Origin: Panaeolus papilionaceus
Taxonomy: Eukaryota > Basidiomycota > Agaricomycetes > Agaricales
Reading direction: 5' to 3'
Assembly: GCA_015501605.1 (NCBI GenBank)
Contig: JADNRZ010000003.1
Span: 2,480,001 to 2,544,000 of the forward strand
DNA: 64,000 nucleotides
Made by a program: the position numbers and the translations under genes. Numbering within the stretch: position 1 is the first letter of the stretch; each line of letters begins with the position of its first letter. The notes beneath the pieces were generated by a model. The model saw nothing but the letters and a program-made list of their open reading frames with translations, searched no databases and had not been told where the DNA came from. This document shows, piece after piece, positions 10,338-19,113 of the stretch.

Positions 10338-12059
10338 CTATGTTGCAATCGGGTTCATAGGCTTCGCTGGTTCGATCATGAAGACCAGTAAAATCAGTTG
10401 CTGACCGGGGTCGATATCAAAATGAAACTCGCCTGTAGGTGCTTTGAACAACTGTGACTTCTCGACACGCTGGAGGATTTCGTCGTAGTCCTCGTATCCA
10501 GGATGCCACTCTACTATAGGGCGCTGATCCGTCTCAACGTCCGTGTCCGTGATCGTCTTCGCCCACTCCCAGGTGAACAGAACGTCCTCCTCGCTAAGCT
10601 TATTTTGCGAAGTTAACTTCAGCATAATAGCCCTCAGATTCATAACGAGGTCATGGCGGCGTTTAAGATCATTCACTCGATGATCCTCGAATGGTTTATC
10701 GTTGAGATTGCCGAGTGGCGCTAGCTTCCATGATCCGAACGCTGCCATGATGGTGGACAGGATCTTGCATAGCTTCTTGTGCTTGTACGGCTCCTCCTTC
10801 CAGTCCTTCGTTTGGCACTCTTGTCCGCAGTACCTAACAGTCGAACATCCACTGCAAGTTCGAAGCAGTTCGTTAGGATTGATGAAACAGTTCTTGCAAC
10901 CCGGAGTGACGCAGATGTAATAGAATCGACAGATGTACATTGCGGTAGCAATAACATTGTGACGGTCATCGGCGAGGGGGTGTCGCTGCTGGATGCTGTC
11001 TGCCACAATGATGGCTGGGTGGAGTCGCATTGGTGAACCTGGTGCCCGGTCCAACTTATAGCGGCGGAATACCATGCATGCCAGATACATCGTGTCGGTC
11101 CTTAATGCGGCCAAACTATCTTCTGTACAGAGCTTTGGGTCGAGATGAGGTGAACCTAAGATGTAGAGGATCAGAGAGCAAATCTGGACCGCTTTGGTTT
11201 CTCCTCCCTTCGTAACTGGCTCTCCATGAGCAGCGATTACACCAGGTGTCCTCATCTTCATAGCGAAGTACGGCAAGTATCGTAGAAAGTTGACGGCAAT
11301 GTAGGAAATCATGGGGGTAAACTCCCGTAGCTGAGCGGGTGTTGTGTAGGTTAAGGTTTCGTCCACGCACTGTCGCATGTTATCGAGGAAGAGAGCGCTC
11401 ATTATGTCGGCTCGATTGAAGGCACCATAGACGGGGGTGCCACAAACCTTCACGACCAGGAGCGCAAATCGAACAATAGCAGGATGGGGAAAAATTCGGT
11501 ACCACTGGAGGATATTGAAGACGAGTTGATCTGCACCCAATGGCATGAGGTCAGACATACACGTAGGCCAGGCTTTCGAAGTCCCTTTGTGGACGGGCAT
11601 CGAGTCCATCGGGTTAAATAGGAGCTCTATTTCCTTAATTGCGTCTATGACGAACTGCTGAGCATCTTCTAGAACAAATTTGGACTTGGACTGGCTGGCC
11701 TGAGCATGGAAGCTAACAGGATCACTGGCTGTGACGCAAGAGCATTTAGCCAGCTCTCGCATCATCGTTCTGACTTCCTCGTCCGTCCGTTCTGCCGTCA
11801 GAAAGTCATAGAGACTGGCTCTCAGGCCAGCACGCTTGGATATGTGTGCATCAGGGTGCAACGTATCAACGAGATCAATGATTGAAAGGGCGGTAGAAAG
11901 TGATTTGGCGCATCTTGTGGGTTTCAATGGGTTTCTCAATGCAGAGTTGATGTATGATATGGCCCGAGCAGCCTTGTCAGGGGATACCCATTGTGAAAGA
12001 TTTGAGCCGAGAATCTCCTGTAGATTTGGGCTTGATCCAGCAGACCCAGCATGTGGCAT
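10338..12059 (-). CDS. MYND-type zinc finger protein, paralogue A
   Basis: A 573-residue frame starting at the MPHAGSAG methionine. It is preferred over frame extension upstream because paralogue B starts at the same place and because a 5' UTR intron ends just before it. An N-terminal helical region (ARAISYINSALRNPLKPTRC, LYDFLTAERTDEEV) is shared by all copies. A MYND finger lies at about 385-433, with Cys pairs in GCKNC and TCSGC, then RYCGQEC and HKKLC as zinc ligands. MYND fingers bind proline-rich protein motifs; the target is unknown. Four intact paralogues and one relic lie within 18 kb on the same strand, a recent tandem expansion. The C terminus (GEFHFDIDPGQQ) is longer than in B. 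Confidence 0.85.
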   Translation of the reverse strand: MPHAGSAGSSPNLQEILGSNLSQWVSPDKAARAISYINSALRNPLKPTRCAKSLSTALSIIDLVDTLHPDAHISKRAGLRASLYDFLTAERTDEEVRTMMRELAKCSCVTASDPVSFHAQASQSKSKFVLEDAQQFVIDAIKEIELLFNPMDSMPVHKGTSKAWPTCMSDLMPLGADQLVFNILQWYRIFPHPAIVRFALLVVKVCGTPVYGAFNRADIMSALFLDNMRQCVDETLTYTTPAQLREFTPMISYIAVNFLRYLPYFAMKMRTPGVIAAHGEPVTKGGETKAVQICSLILYILGSPHLDPKLCTEDSLAALRTDTMYLACMVFRRYKLDRAPGSPMRLHPAIIVADSIQQRHPLADDRHNVIATAMYICRFYYICVTPGCKNCFINPNELLRTCSGCSTVRYCGQECQTKDWKEEPYKHKKLCKILSTIMAAFGSWKLAPLGNLNDKPFEDHRVNDLKRRHDLVMNLRAIMLKLTSQNKLSEEDVLFTWEWAKTITDTDVETDQRPIVEWHPGYEDYDEILQRVEKSQLFKAPTGEFHFDIDPGQQLILLVFMIEPAKPMNPIAT

Positions 12060-12102
12060 TTTTGTCGATTTAGTTGAGGTGAACAATATCGTCAAACTGG
12101 TA

Positions 12103-12166
12103 CTGTGACGTCGGAAGAAGTTAGCAAATAGCCATAGTGAAACTAACACTGATATTGAAAGCTTAC
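12103..12166 (-). other. Predicted 5' UTR intron of MYND paralogue A
   Basis: On the minus strand GTAAGC opens and CACAG closes a 64-nt intron with the branch site TTTGCTAAC. A TATATAAT-like stretch lies just upstream (about 12187-12194). Paralogues B and C have the same TTTGCTRAC branch site and acceptor spacing just before their coding starts, which supports a conserved leader intron. Confidence 0.6.
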
Positions 12167-12860
12167 CAAAGTGAATCAGTGTATAATTATATAGAAATGT
12201 TCGAAGTTGAGCAACGAAGGACACAATCCACGCGAAAATATGGGGTACTTGAATGTCGGGTCAAGGAATACGATTCCCGAGGCTGTTTTGTTCGTTGGGT
12301 TGTGGAGTGGGCATTCGCACGGTTCACAAAATATCGTCAGTCTGAGTGGAGTATCTCGGGGTGGTATGTTTGGTTGCATATTGACCAAGAAGTCGGATCA
12401 ACATCAGCGGAGGATCAGCATACGCAGCGATAGCACCGTACTGTCATAATAGCAGTTATCAGGGTTGCAATATCAAGGCCCCACATTTCGGCTTGTGCGC
12501 TATAAATGAGGCTTTTCGTACGAGTGTCGAGTATTAAATGGACCGACGGCAAACGGAGCTGACTTGGTGAAGGTATAATCAAAGCTCGATTTCCCAGGCC
12601 ACCCTCAACAACGCGAAAATGAATTCTGGTTCATAGTCTATCAAATAGACTCAACGAGTTCTGAAACAGCGAAGAATCTTTCATGGAGGGCTGAACTTCC
12701 AAGCATATATATTACGGTGGTATTAGGGTCAATTTTGCATGTTGAACAATTTACAATTAATGTCCAAGATATTCGAAAGTGCGATCGAGAGAGACATGAG
12801 CTATTATTTTGCGATCTGGATCATAGGTTGCGCTGGGAATGTAACGTGCAATCGAATAAG
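12167..12860. other. Intergenic between MYND paralogues A and B
   Basis: Contains the probable promoter of paralogue A at the left. The right part (about 12690-12860) is the 3' flank of paralogue B and is similar to 15840-16010. No gene is seen. Confidence 0.55.
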
Positions 12861-14531
12861 CTATAGGACAGGGTCGAATTCAATATGAAACTCACCTTTA
12901 GGTGCTCGAAACAATGGTGATTTCTCGACACGCTGGAGAAGCTCTTCGTAGTCTTTGTAACCAGGATGCCGCTCCGCTATAGGGCGCTCATCTGTCGAAT
13001 CGTTGGCGTCTGCAATCGTCTTTGCCCACTCCCAGGTAAAGAGAACGTCCTCCTCACTAAGCTTATGTTGCAAGCTCAACTTTAGCAAAACATCCCTCAA
13101 ATTTGTGGCGAAATCATGGCGCCGTTTGAGATCATTGGCTCGATGATCGTCAAATGGTTTATCGCTGGGATTACCAAGTGGTGCCAGCTTCCATGACCCG
13201 AACGCCGCCATGATGGTGGACAGGATCTTGCATAGCTTCTTGTGCTTGTACGGCTCCTCCTTCCAGTCCTTCGTTTGGCACTCTTGTCCGCAGTACCGGA
13301 CAGTTGAGCATCCACTGCAGGATCGAAGTTGTGCGTCAGGATTGGTGAAACAGTCCTTGCAACCCGGAGCGGCGCAGATGTAGTAGAATCGACAGATGTA
13401 AATTGCCGTAGCAATAATGTGGTGACGGTCATGGGTGAGTGGGTGTTGTTGGTGCATGCGGTCTGATGCGACGATGGCCGGATGAAATCGCATTGGTGGA
13501 CCTGATGCGTGGTCGATCTTGTACCGACGGAATATGATACACCCCACAGTTATTGCATCGGTCCTTATATGGTCGAGACTATACTCTGTGCTGACATTTT
13601 CATCAACGTGAGGAGAGCCAAGGATGTAGAGGATCAGAGAGCAAAGCTGGATCGCTTTGGTTGCTCCTCCCTTCGTAAACGGCTCCCCGTGGGCAGCGAT
13701 TACACCACGTGCCCTCATCTTCACACCGAAGAATACCAGATAGCGTACAAAGTTGAGGGCAGTGTATGAAAACAGGGAGGTAAACTTCCGTAGCTGTGCG
13801 GGTGTTGTGTAGGTTAAGGCTTCGTCTATGCACTGTCGCATGGGAGCGAGGAAGAGAGTGTTCGTCAAGTTCGCTCGGTTAAATGCACCATAGATAGGGA
13901 TACCGCAAACCTTCAGGACCAGGAGCGCAAATCGAACTACCGCTGGATGGGAGAAAAATCGGTACCATTGAAGGATGGTGAAGACCAGCTGATCTGCGCC
14001 AAATGGCATGAGGTCAGATGTGCATGTCGGCCAGATTTTTGAAGTCCCTTTGTTAACGGGCAGCGAGTCCTTTGGGTTAAGGATAAGCTCTATTTCCCTG
14101 ATTGCGTGTATGACGAACTTTTGAGCATCGTCCCGGATAACATTGGACGCAGGCTGGGGAATCTGAATATCGTGAAAGCCAGAGGAATCGCTGGCTGTCT
14201 TGCAAGAGCATATAGCCAGCTTTCGCATCATCGTTTTGAGTTGGTTGTCCGTGCGTTTTGCCGTTAGAAAGGCGTAGAGATTAGAAACAAGTGTGGCACG
14301 CTTGGATATGGGTTGTTCGGGAAGTACAGCATCAATGAGGTCAAAACTTCCAAGGGCGACGGAAAGCGATTTGGCACATCTTGTAGGCTTCAGTGGATTT
14401 TGCAATGCAGAATTAATGTATGATATAGCCTGAGTGAGCTTTTCAACGGAGATCCATTGTGGAAAAGCAGAGCTGAGAATCTGCTGCAGATTTACGTTCA
14501 TTTCTGCAGAACCAGCTTGAGCTTGTGGCAT
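12861..14531 (-). CDS. MYND-type zinc finger protein, paralogue B
   Basis: A 556-residue frame starting at the MPQAQAGS methionine. It is collinear with paralogue A throughout, including ISYINSALQNPLKPTRC near the N terminus, FGADQLVFTILQWYRFF in the middle and the MYND finger at about 390-437 (GCKDC, SCSGC, RYCGQEC, HKKLC). All expected zinc ligands are present. It ends at GEFHIEFDPVL, about 15 residues earlier than A. A leader intron (GTAAGG...CCCAG) precedes the start. Nucleotide similarity to A over the MYND exon is very high, suggesting recent duplication or gene conversion. Confidence 0.85.
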   Translation of the reverse strand: MPQAQAGSAEMNVNLQQILSSAFPQWISVEKLTQAISYINSALQNPLKPTRCAKSLSVALGSFDLIDAVLPEQPISKRATLVSNLYAFLTAKRTDNQLKTMMRKLAICSCKTASDSSGFHDIQIPQPASNVIRDDAQKFVIHAIREIELILNPKDSLPVNKGTSKIWPTCTSDLMPFGADQLVFTILQWYRFFSHPAVVRFALLVLKVCGIPIYGAFNRANLTNTLFLAPMRQCIDEALTYTTPAQLRKFTSLFSYTALNFVRYLVFFGVKMRARGVIAAHGEPFTKGGATKAIQLCSLILYILGSPHVDENVSTEYSLDHIRTDAITVGCIIFRRYKIDHASGPPMRFHPAIVASDRMHQQHPLTHDRHHIIATAIYICRFYYICAAPGCKDCFTNPDAQLRSCSGCSTVRYCGQECQTKDWKEEPYKHKKLCKILSTIMAAFGSWKLAPLGNPSDKPFDDHRANDLKRRHDFATNLRDVLLKLSLQHKLSEEDVLFTWEWAKTIADANDSTDERPIAERHPGYKDYEELLQRVEKSPLFRAPKGEFHIEFDPVL

Positions 14532-14911
14532 TGTCGTCAATAGAGCTGGGGCTAACGATATCGCCGGCGTCGTAGTACTGGGAGACGTCAGCAAACCTGA
14601 AACCAAGAACTGATATCAAAACCTTACCCGTATATACAGCAACGTCCAAGGTTGAGCACAGAAGGTTACAATTTACAATCGCAAAAATGTGGTGTGTTCC
14701 AGGTCAAGGCAGACGATGTTTAGTTCGTTTCGCCATCAGGGATTCGCAGTGTTGTTTGTGGGTGTTTGTGGCTTAGAAGCGCATGGTTGAACAGCCAACT
14801 AGAGAGTTGCGTACCTCCCTAGTAGATGTGCAACAGTTAAGAGCTAGTTTTATCACGTCTCTCTCAATTTTATATTACCCGATGATAAAGTGAGCGGTCC
14901 AAGAACATAAG

Positions 14912-14957
14912 AAGCTCAATATCAAGTTGTGAAAATCAAAAACGAAGCTTCGAAGAT
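14912..14957 (+). repeat. Short dispersed repeat flanking MYND copies (copy 1)
   Basis: About 46 bp, nearly identical to 23419-23464 and more weakly similar to 26344-26384. The latter two lie 100-130 bp beyond the stop codons of MYND paralogues C and D, so this copy marks an old 3' flank of a duplicated MYND unit. Confidence 0.6.
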
Positions 14958-15076
14958 CTTGGATCATATTAAACATAGTAATGGCGATGAAAGAAAATGG
15001 ACGCTTCTGTCGCGCTATTTCAGAGGCTTCGAAATCTTCAACATGATACATTTTTCCCAACAACTAAAATCTAGAA

Positions 15077-15191
15077 GCACCACCGACACCCCCGCCTCTG
15101 TCTCGTGTGAGTCGAAGGTGTCAGAGGACGAGATCCAGTGGGTTCTGGAGGAGGTGAGGAATTACCTCTCCCCAAACATTAGAGTAAGAAA
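15077..15191 (+). pseudogene. Stray fragment of the mitochondrial glycerol-3-phosphate dehydrogenase gene
   Basis: About 115 bp read on the plus strand encode [27 protein letters not shown] and IRV. This matches the internal piece of the intact dehydrogenase gene at 30534-30651 (minus strand) with about a dozen substitutions. It has no start, no flanking exons and a stop soon after, so it is a dead segment. Its orientation is inverted relative to the source gene. It lies about 170 bp upstream of a truncated PD-(D/E)XK-like gene. Confidence 0.85.
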
Positions 15192-15358
15192 CATATAAAG
15201 ATCTCAGGTCTCAAGGGAGGTGTTTCAGACGTGAAGGGATTATCTGATACATACCCTAAAGCAATCAAGTCATTCTCCTGACATATTTCTGGCACACTCT
15301 GAAACTTGGGCTGGGATTGATAAGGGCCGTTCCTACTCATTGTTTACGTTCTACCATC

Positions 15359-15835
15359 ATGGCCAACCTCATTTGTGCTGCCAAGTCCGGTAGTGACTGG
15401 ACTACGAAAGACTTGGATAGCTATAACATTCACCTCAACCAGCTCGAGCCTTTAGAATTCTTCGAACTGCCCGCTCTTCCAGAGCCTGCGGTTGATCAGG
15501 AGCTGCTCATGCATCTCAACGCTGACGAGATGCAGCAGGACCGCAATGCTGAGCTCATCAACTTGCTGAATTTGGCGATGATCACGGAAGAAAGCGCCGT
15601 TGTCGACTTTACCTTTGAACTCTTCAAGCTTACTGGTTACGTTCGTCGCCATCGAGTGGCGCAGAGGCGAAAGGATTTACCGCTGTTCATATGCGGTGAA
15701 TGGAGACACGCCAAAACAAATGTTTGTATCGTGGACCAGCAACAGAACGATATTCTACTTGTGGTTCAAGAAGACACACGACTCAAATACAGGAAGCCCG
15801 TTGACATTGAAAAGAGAAAAATCATTCACCTGTAG
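15359..15835 (+). pseudogene. Truncated copy of PD-(D/E)XK-like family gene
   Basis: A 158-codon frame from ATG (MANLICAAKSGSDWTTKDL). It follows the intact paralogue at 18228 almost residue for residue through FELPALPEPAVDQELL, GYVRRHRVAQRRKDLPLF and CGEWRHAKTNVCIVD. It then loses homology after KPVD at about 15805 and ends 11 codons later. The missing part is the C-terminal half of the fold. In this copy the second acidic/lysine motif is altered (QEDTR instead of QEDKR). Sequence right after the break resembles the 3' flank of the MYND genes, so a segmental duplication probably cut the gene. It could still be transcribed. Confidence 0.75.
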
Positions 15836-15839
15836 TTGA

Positions 15840-16010
15840 CTGTTGAACTTTCAAGCATAGATATTATAGGTGTACCAAGGTCAATTATCTGTTTTGACCA
15901 ATAAATACATAAGTATATGTGAATGTCTCGAGAGTTGATGCAGGAGGTATTTTGCAATCTGGTTCATAGGTTTCGCTGGTTCGATTGTATTGCGTGATAA
16001 AATCAGTTCT
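15840..16010. repeat. Duplicated MYND 3' flank
   Basis: Similar to 12690-12860 (3' flank of paralogue B) and in its right part to 10325-10400 (end of paralogue A), sharing TTTTGCAATCTGGTTCATAG-like and CGCTGGTTCGAT-like segments. It joins the truncated PD-(D/E)XK copy to the MYND relic. Confidence 0.6.
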
Positions 16011-16400
16011 CTAGCCACGCTCGATCTCAATATGAAGCACAGCTATAGGTGCTTTGAACAATGGTGACTTTTCGACGCGCTGAAGAAGGTTGTCATCCTT
16101 ATATCCGGGATGCCATTCTATTACAGACCGCTTGTCTATCAAACGGCCGTTTCTGTGATTGTCTTTGCCGCCCCCATGCAAAAGAAGGTTCTGCTCACTA
16201 AGCAAATGTTGCGAGATCAATCTTAATAAAATTGCGAACGGCCTACCATACCAGCAAACCGTGCAGTTATATCTGAATTGATGGGCATAAATCGAGAGAG
16301 CAACGGCCTCGTACTTGTCCTTTTCAGCTGATATGTTTTGCTGCTCAACATAATCTTTCTCCACAATGCCGGGATGAAGTCGCATTGGTGGTCCTGGAGC
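16011..16400 (-). pseudogene. MYND-family relic lacking the MYND finger
   Basis: The frame keeps the block before the finger (APGPPMRLHPGIV, IYAHQFRYNCTV) and the block after it (SQHLLSEQNLL, VIEWHPGYKD, LLQRVEKSPLFKAP). The zinc finger itself (about 85 codons) is deleted and no N-terminal 350 residues remain upstream. No proper start codon is present. It is a decayed fifth copy of the tandem MYND array. Confidence 0.8.
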
Positions 16401-16756
16401 AACAAGCACGATAAAATGGAATGATTTTAACTCACCCTAGAGTTCATCATTTCGGATCTCCCTATGTAGGACTAAACGACTCAATGGCTTTCATTTAGCC
16501 ACCTATACTACACGAAGCGGATCCAACTGGGTCATATAGTCCAAGCTCCGGCAGGCCGGCAGTCTGAGGACGTCTGGTTCCCGACACAATGTCAGTGAGG
16601 GGAGGTGTTAAACATGGCAATGATTTTAAACTGAGCCCAACACCCCCCTTTATTCCCGCACATGGCATACTGATTGCATTTAAATTGTTAGTACTAGTGA
16701 GCAACGCTTACGCACAGATGTGCAGATGCTGCGTTCGCATAGACGCCCACCAATAA

Positions 16757-16864
16757 GACCCCGCATCGGGCGAGCGGTCTAATGAGATCAGGACTTTCAC
16801 TGATTCCAAACGTTTTCGAAACATCTGGTCTTCCCGGGAGTGGGTTCGAATCCCACTCTTGTCA
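16757..16864 (+). pseudogene. tRNA-Leu pseudogene
   Basis: The 3' half keeps the GTGGG TTCGAAT CCCAC T arm, CATCTGGTCTTCCCGGGAG variable region and a TCTTGTCA acceptor end. The 5' half retains only GGGCGAGCGGTCTAA and has lost the acceptor and anticodon stem pairing. It matches the intron-containing tRNA-Leu(AAG) genes in this window. Confidence 0.8.
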
Positions 16865-18090
16865 AACATTTTACCTGGGCGATGGTGCGCTTTCTTTCAA
16901 GTTTTGCAGCCTTATCGTTACGATGGTCGTCAATCTCGAGACTCGTCAAATCTACGATGATATCGTTCCCGTTTCAAGGTCTTAAACCAAGGAAAGATTA
17001 TAATCCATTATTAAAGTCGCTCGAATAGAGTTAAACCTCGTCTGGCCAATGTTCATCATTGCTTTTGTAGACAAATAACGCTTCCATTTGAGTAAGTAGC
17101 AAATGCACCCCCTTCCAACCTTTTCTGGCAGCTATTTTCTGGATTGAGATATAATTTCACGATATCCAATGCCTAATGCTCCTCGTCTTCCATGCATATG
17201 TGTAGTAATTCAATGGTGTGTACCTGATCCCCGGGCATTCTAGCATTTTCTTGCAGGATTCGACCTGGCTGTTGACCCGAAGCCAGAATAAGTCTATTAT
17301 CCTTATTCAAATATCTCCCATCCCTCATCTAGCTCCATATCCAAGTTATAGATGATTGTATTGAGATTGTCCATGATGATGACCGAGCACATTCTTTTAT
17401 GCTGAACCAGCTTAGTCTCGACTTCAGAAAAATGGGATTGCTGCCCAAGTTCGCTCAGTTCTATTCCGTGAGGGAGAAGTTGCAAAGTTGCAGCCATTTA
17501 ACAGGCTCAGCGACATGAAACTCTTCCCATTGTACAGTGACGATTATTCGACTGCTGGTTCACTGCTCAAACATACACCAAACCTGGGCCTGAAGTCTCT
17601 CCTGATTTCGGGTAAGTGTTTATCTCAGCTCCTTCTCTTACCGATGCCCGAGTTAATTTGGTCTCTTCCAACAGCATTCGATCCTGGACCGATACCACCA
17701 CTGGAGTTGGAGAACACCATCCCGCAGGTCTGCCCAGGGCTGACCATCCCGATATGATTGATCACCGCCCGACGACAAAGTACATTCGATTTGCTGATGG
17801 AGTACCTACGTCTTGTATTTTCCTCGATCTCCAGTCGCAACAACATTGTAACATTGGAACTTAATTTAGGTATCTGATATCTTTCTGATGTCCCCACGTT
17901 GTCACCGTCTGTCAATGGGGACTTGTGGATCGAACTCTCCAGAACTCTTGGATCGCCACACGGTTTCCCTCTTCTTGGACGCGTCAAAATAGATTTTAAC
18001 ATCTCGTCTAGTGTCTGCATGTGTTCTAGGTTCGATCGCTATATCTCGCAATTTTGTATTAAATAGAACACAGTATTGTTAAAGACTGGG
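16865..18090. other. No supported gene
   Basis: Short frames only. A plus frame at 17488-17757 has a faint LRR flavour (LLKHTPNLGLKSLLIS), like the tail of an F-box protein, and could be a relic, but start, F-box and exon structure are absent. Confidence 0.4.
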
Positions 18091-18185
18091 GAATGAGAGA
18101 TGCGTGCGGCGGGCGATGATGTCGATGGCAGTTTACACGTATTTCGTTGTGGACTGCATAGCGCACTTCCATGTCGATCACTGAG
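18091..18185 (-). pseudogene. Second stray fragment of the glycerol-3-phosphate dehydrogenase gene
   Basis: About 95 bp closely match 29886-29979, the start of exon 6 and its splice acceptor in the intact dehydrogenase gene, in the same orientation. Nothing else of the gene is nearby. The piece ends exactly where the TATA box of the downstream PD-(D/E)XK-like gene begins, so it now forms that gene's upstream promoter region. Confidence 0.85.
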
Positions 18186-18191
18186 TATAAA
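18186..18191 (+). promoter_or_regulatory. TATA box (TATAAA)
   Basis: TATAAA 37 nt before the ATG of the PD-(D/E)XK-like gene, immediately after the imported dehydrogenase fragment. Confidence 0.55.
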
Positions 18192-18227
18192 GTTTAAGGG
18201 GCCGTTCCTCCTATTTGTTCTACCATC

Positions 18228-19071
18228 ATGGCCACCCTCAATCGCGCTGCCAAGTCCGGTCAGGATTGGACTACGAATGACCTCGACAGCTATAACATTC
18301 ACCTCAACTACCTCAAGCCGTTAGAGTTCTTCGAATTGCCCGCTCTTCCAGACCCTGCGGTTGATCAGGAGCTGCTCGTACATCTCGACGCTGACGACAT
18401 GCAGCAGGATCGCAACGCCGAGCTCATCAACTTGCTGCATTTGGCGATGCTCAGCAGCAGCACGGGAGAAAGCGCCGTTGTCGACTTTGCCGTCGAACTC
18501 TTCAGGCGTACTGGCTATGTTCATCGCAATCGAGTGGCGCGGATGCGAAAGGACCTACCCCTACTCGTATGCGGCGAATGGAGACATGCCAAAACAGACG
18601 TTTGCATAGTGGACCTGCAACAGAACAACATTCTCCTTCTTGTCCAGGAAGACAAGCGACTCGAAGACAGGGAGCCTGTCGACGCCCATGCACAGCTTGT
18701 CGCCCAAGCCCTGGCGGCATTTACGGTGAATAATACCAATCGGCAGAGCATGGGCCTTCCTCTGCTGGATTCAAAAGTTAGTTAGCATTGCTATTCCCTT
18801 GACCTTCTTCGCGAAACTCACTCATTCACAGATCATCCCCGGAATTGTCATGGCTGGCACTGCACCGACGTTCTTCAAGATCCCTGTTACCGAAGAACTC
18901 GTGACCCATGTTCGGCATGGGACTTACCCTTCAACCGCTACCATTGTCACCTATTGTTTCCCCCCCGTACTGCGCCCAGCTCGCCGTCGCAGTGACGGAA
19001 TGAAGCCCTTGGATAACAGGCGCTCAATCTTGAGGTGTTATGAAGCCTTCAAGACGATCGTTGGTATCTGA
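18228..19071 (+). CDS. PD-(D/E)XK-like family protein of unknown function, two exons
   Basis: Exon 1 is 18228-18776 and exon 2 is 18832-19071. The 55-nt intron has GTTAGT, a CTCAC branch-like site and CACAG, giving 262 residues. I recognise the family as a common, expanded agaricomycete group of uncharacterised proteins (DLPLLVCGEWRHAKTDVC, ILLLVQEDKR, IPGIVMAGTAPTFFKIPV, LRPARRRSDGMKPLDNR). The pattern of D in CIVD, then E-x-K in QEDKR about a dozen residues later, with neighbouring strands and a Gln-bearing helix (AHAQLVAQALAAF), resembles the PD-(D/E)XK nuclease-like core. Nuclease activity is inference. No targeting signal is seen. Confidence 0.75.
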
Positions 19072-19089
19072 GTAGTTCACGCTGCAATG

Positions 19090-19113
19090 TTTTTTTTTTT
19101 TTTTTTTTTTTTT
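19090..19113 (+). repeat. T24 homopolymer
   Basis: A run of 24 T residues starts 18 nt after the stop codon of the PD-(D/E)XK-like gene. Confidence 0.9.

Noticed and set aside
10338..12224. Longer N terminus for MYND A beginning MSFVAQLRTF with a membrane-like segment
   Set aside because: The extension crosses a leader intron with good splice signals and a TATA box; paralogues start at the internal methionine.
17488..17757. Possible F-box/LRR remnant
   Set aside because: Only a faint leucine pattern; no F-box, start or exon structure.
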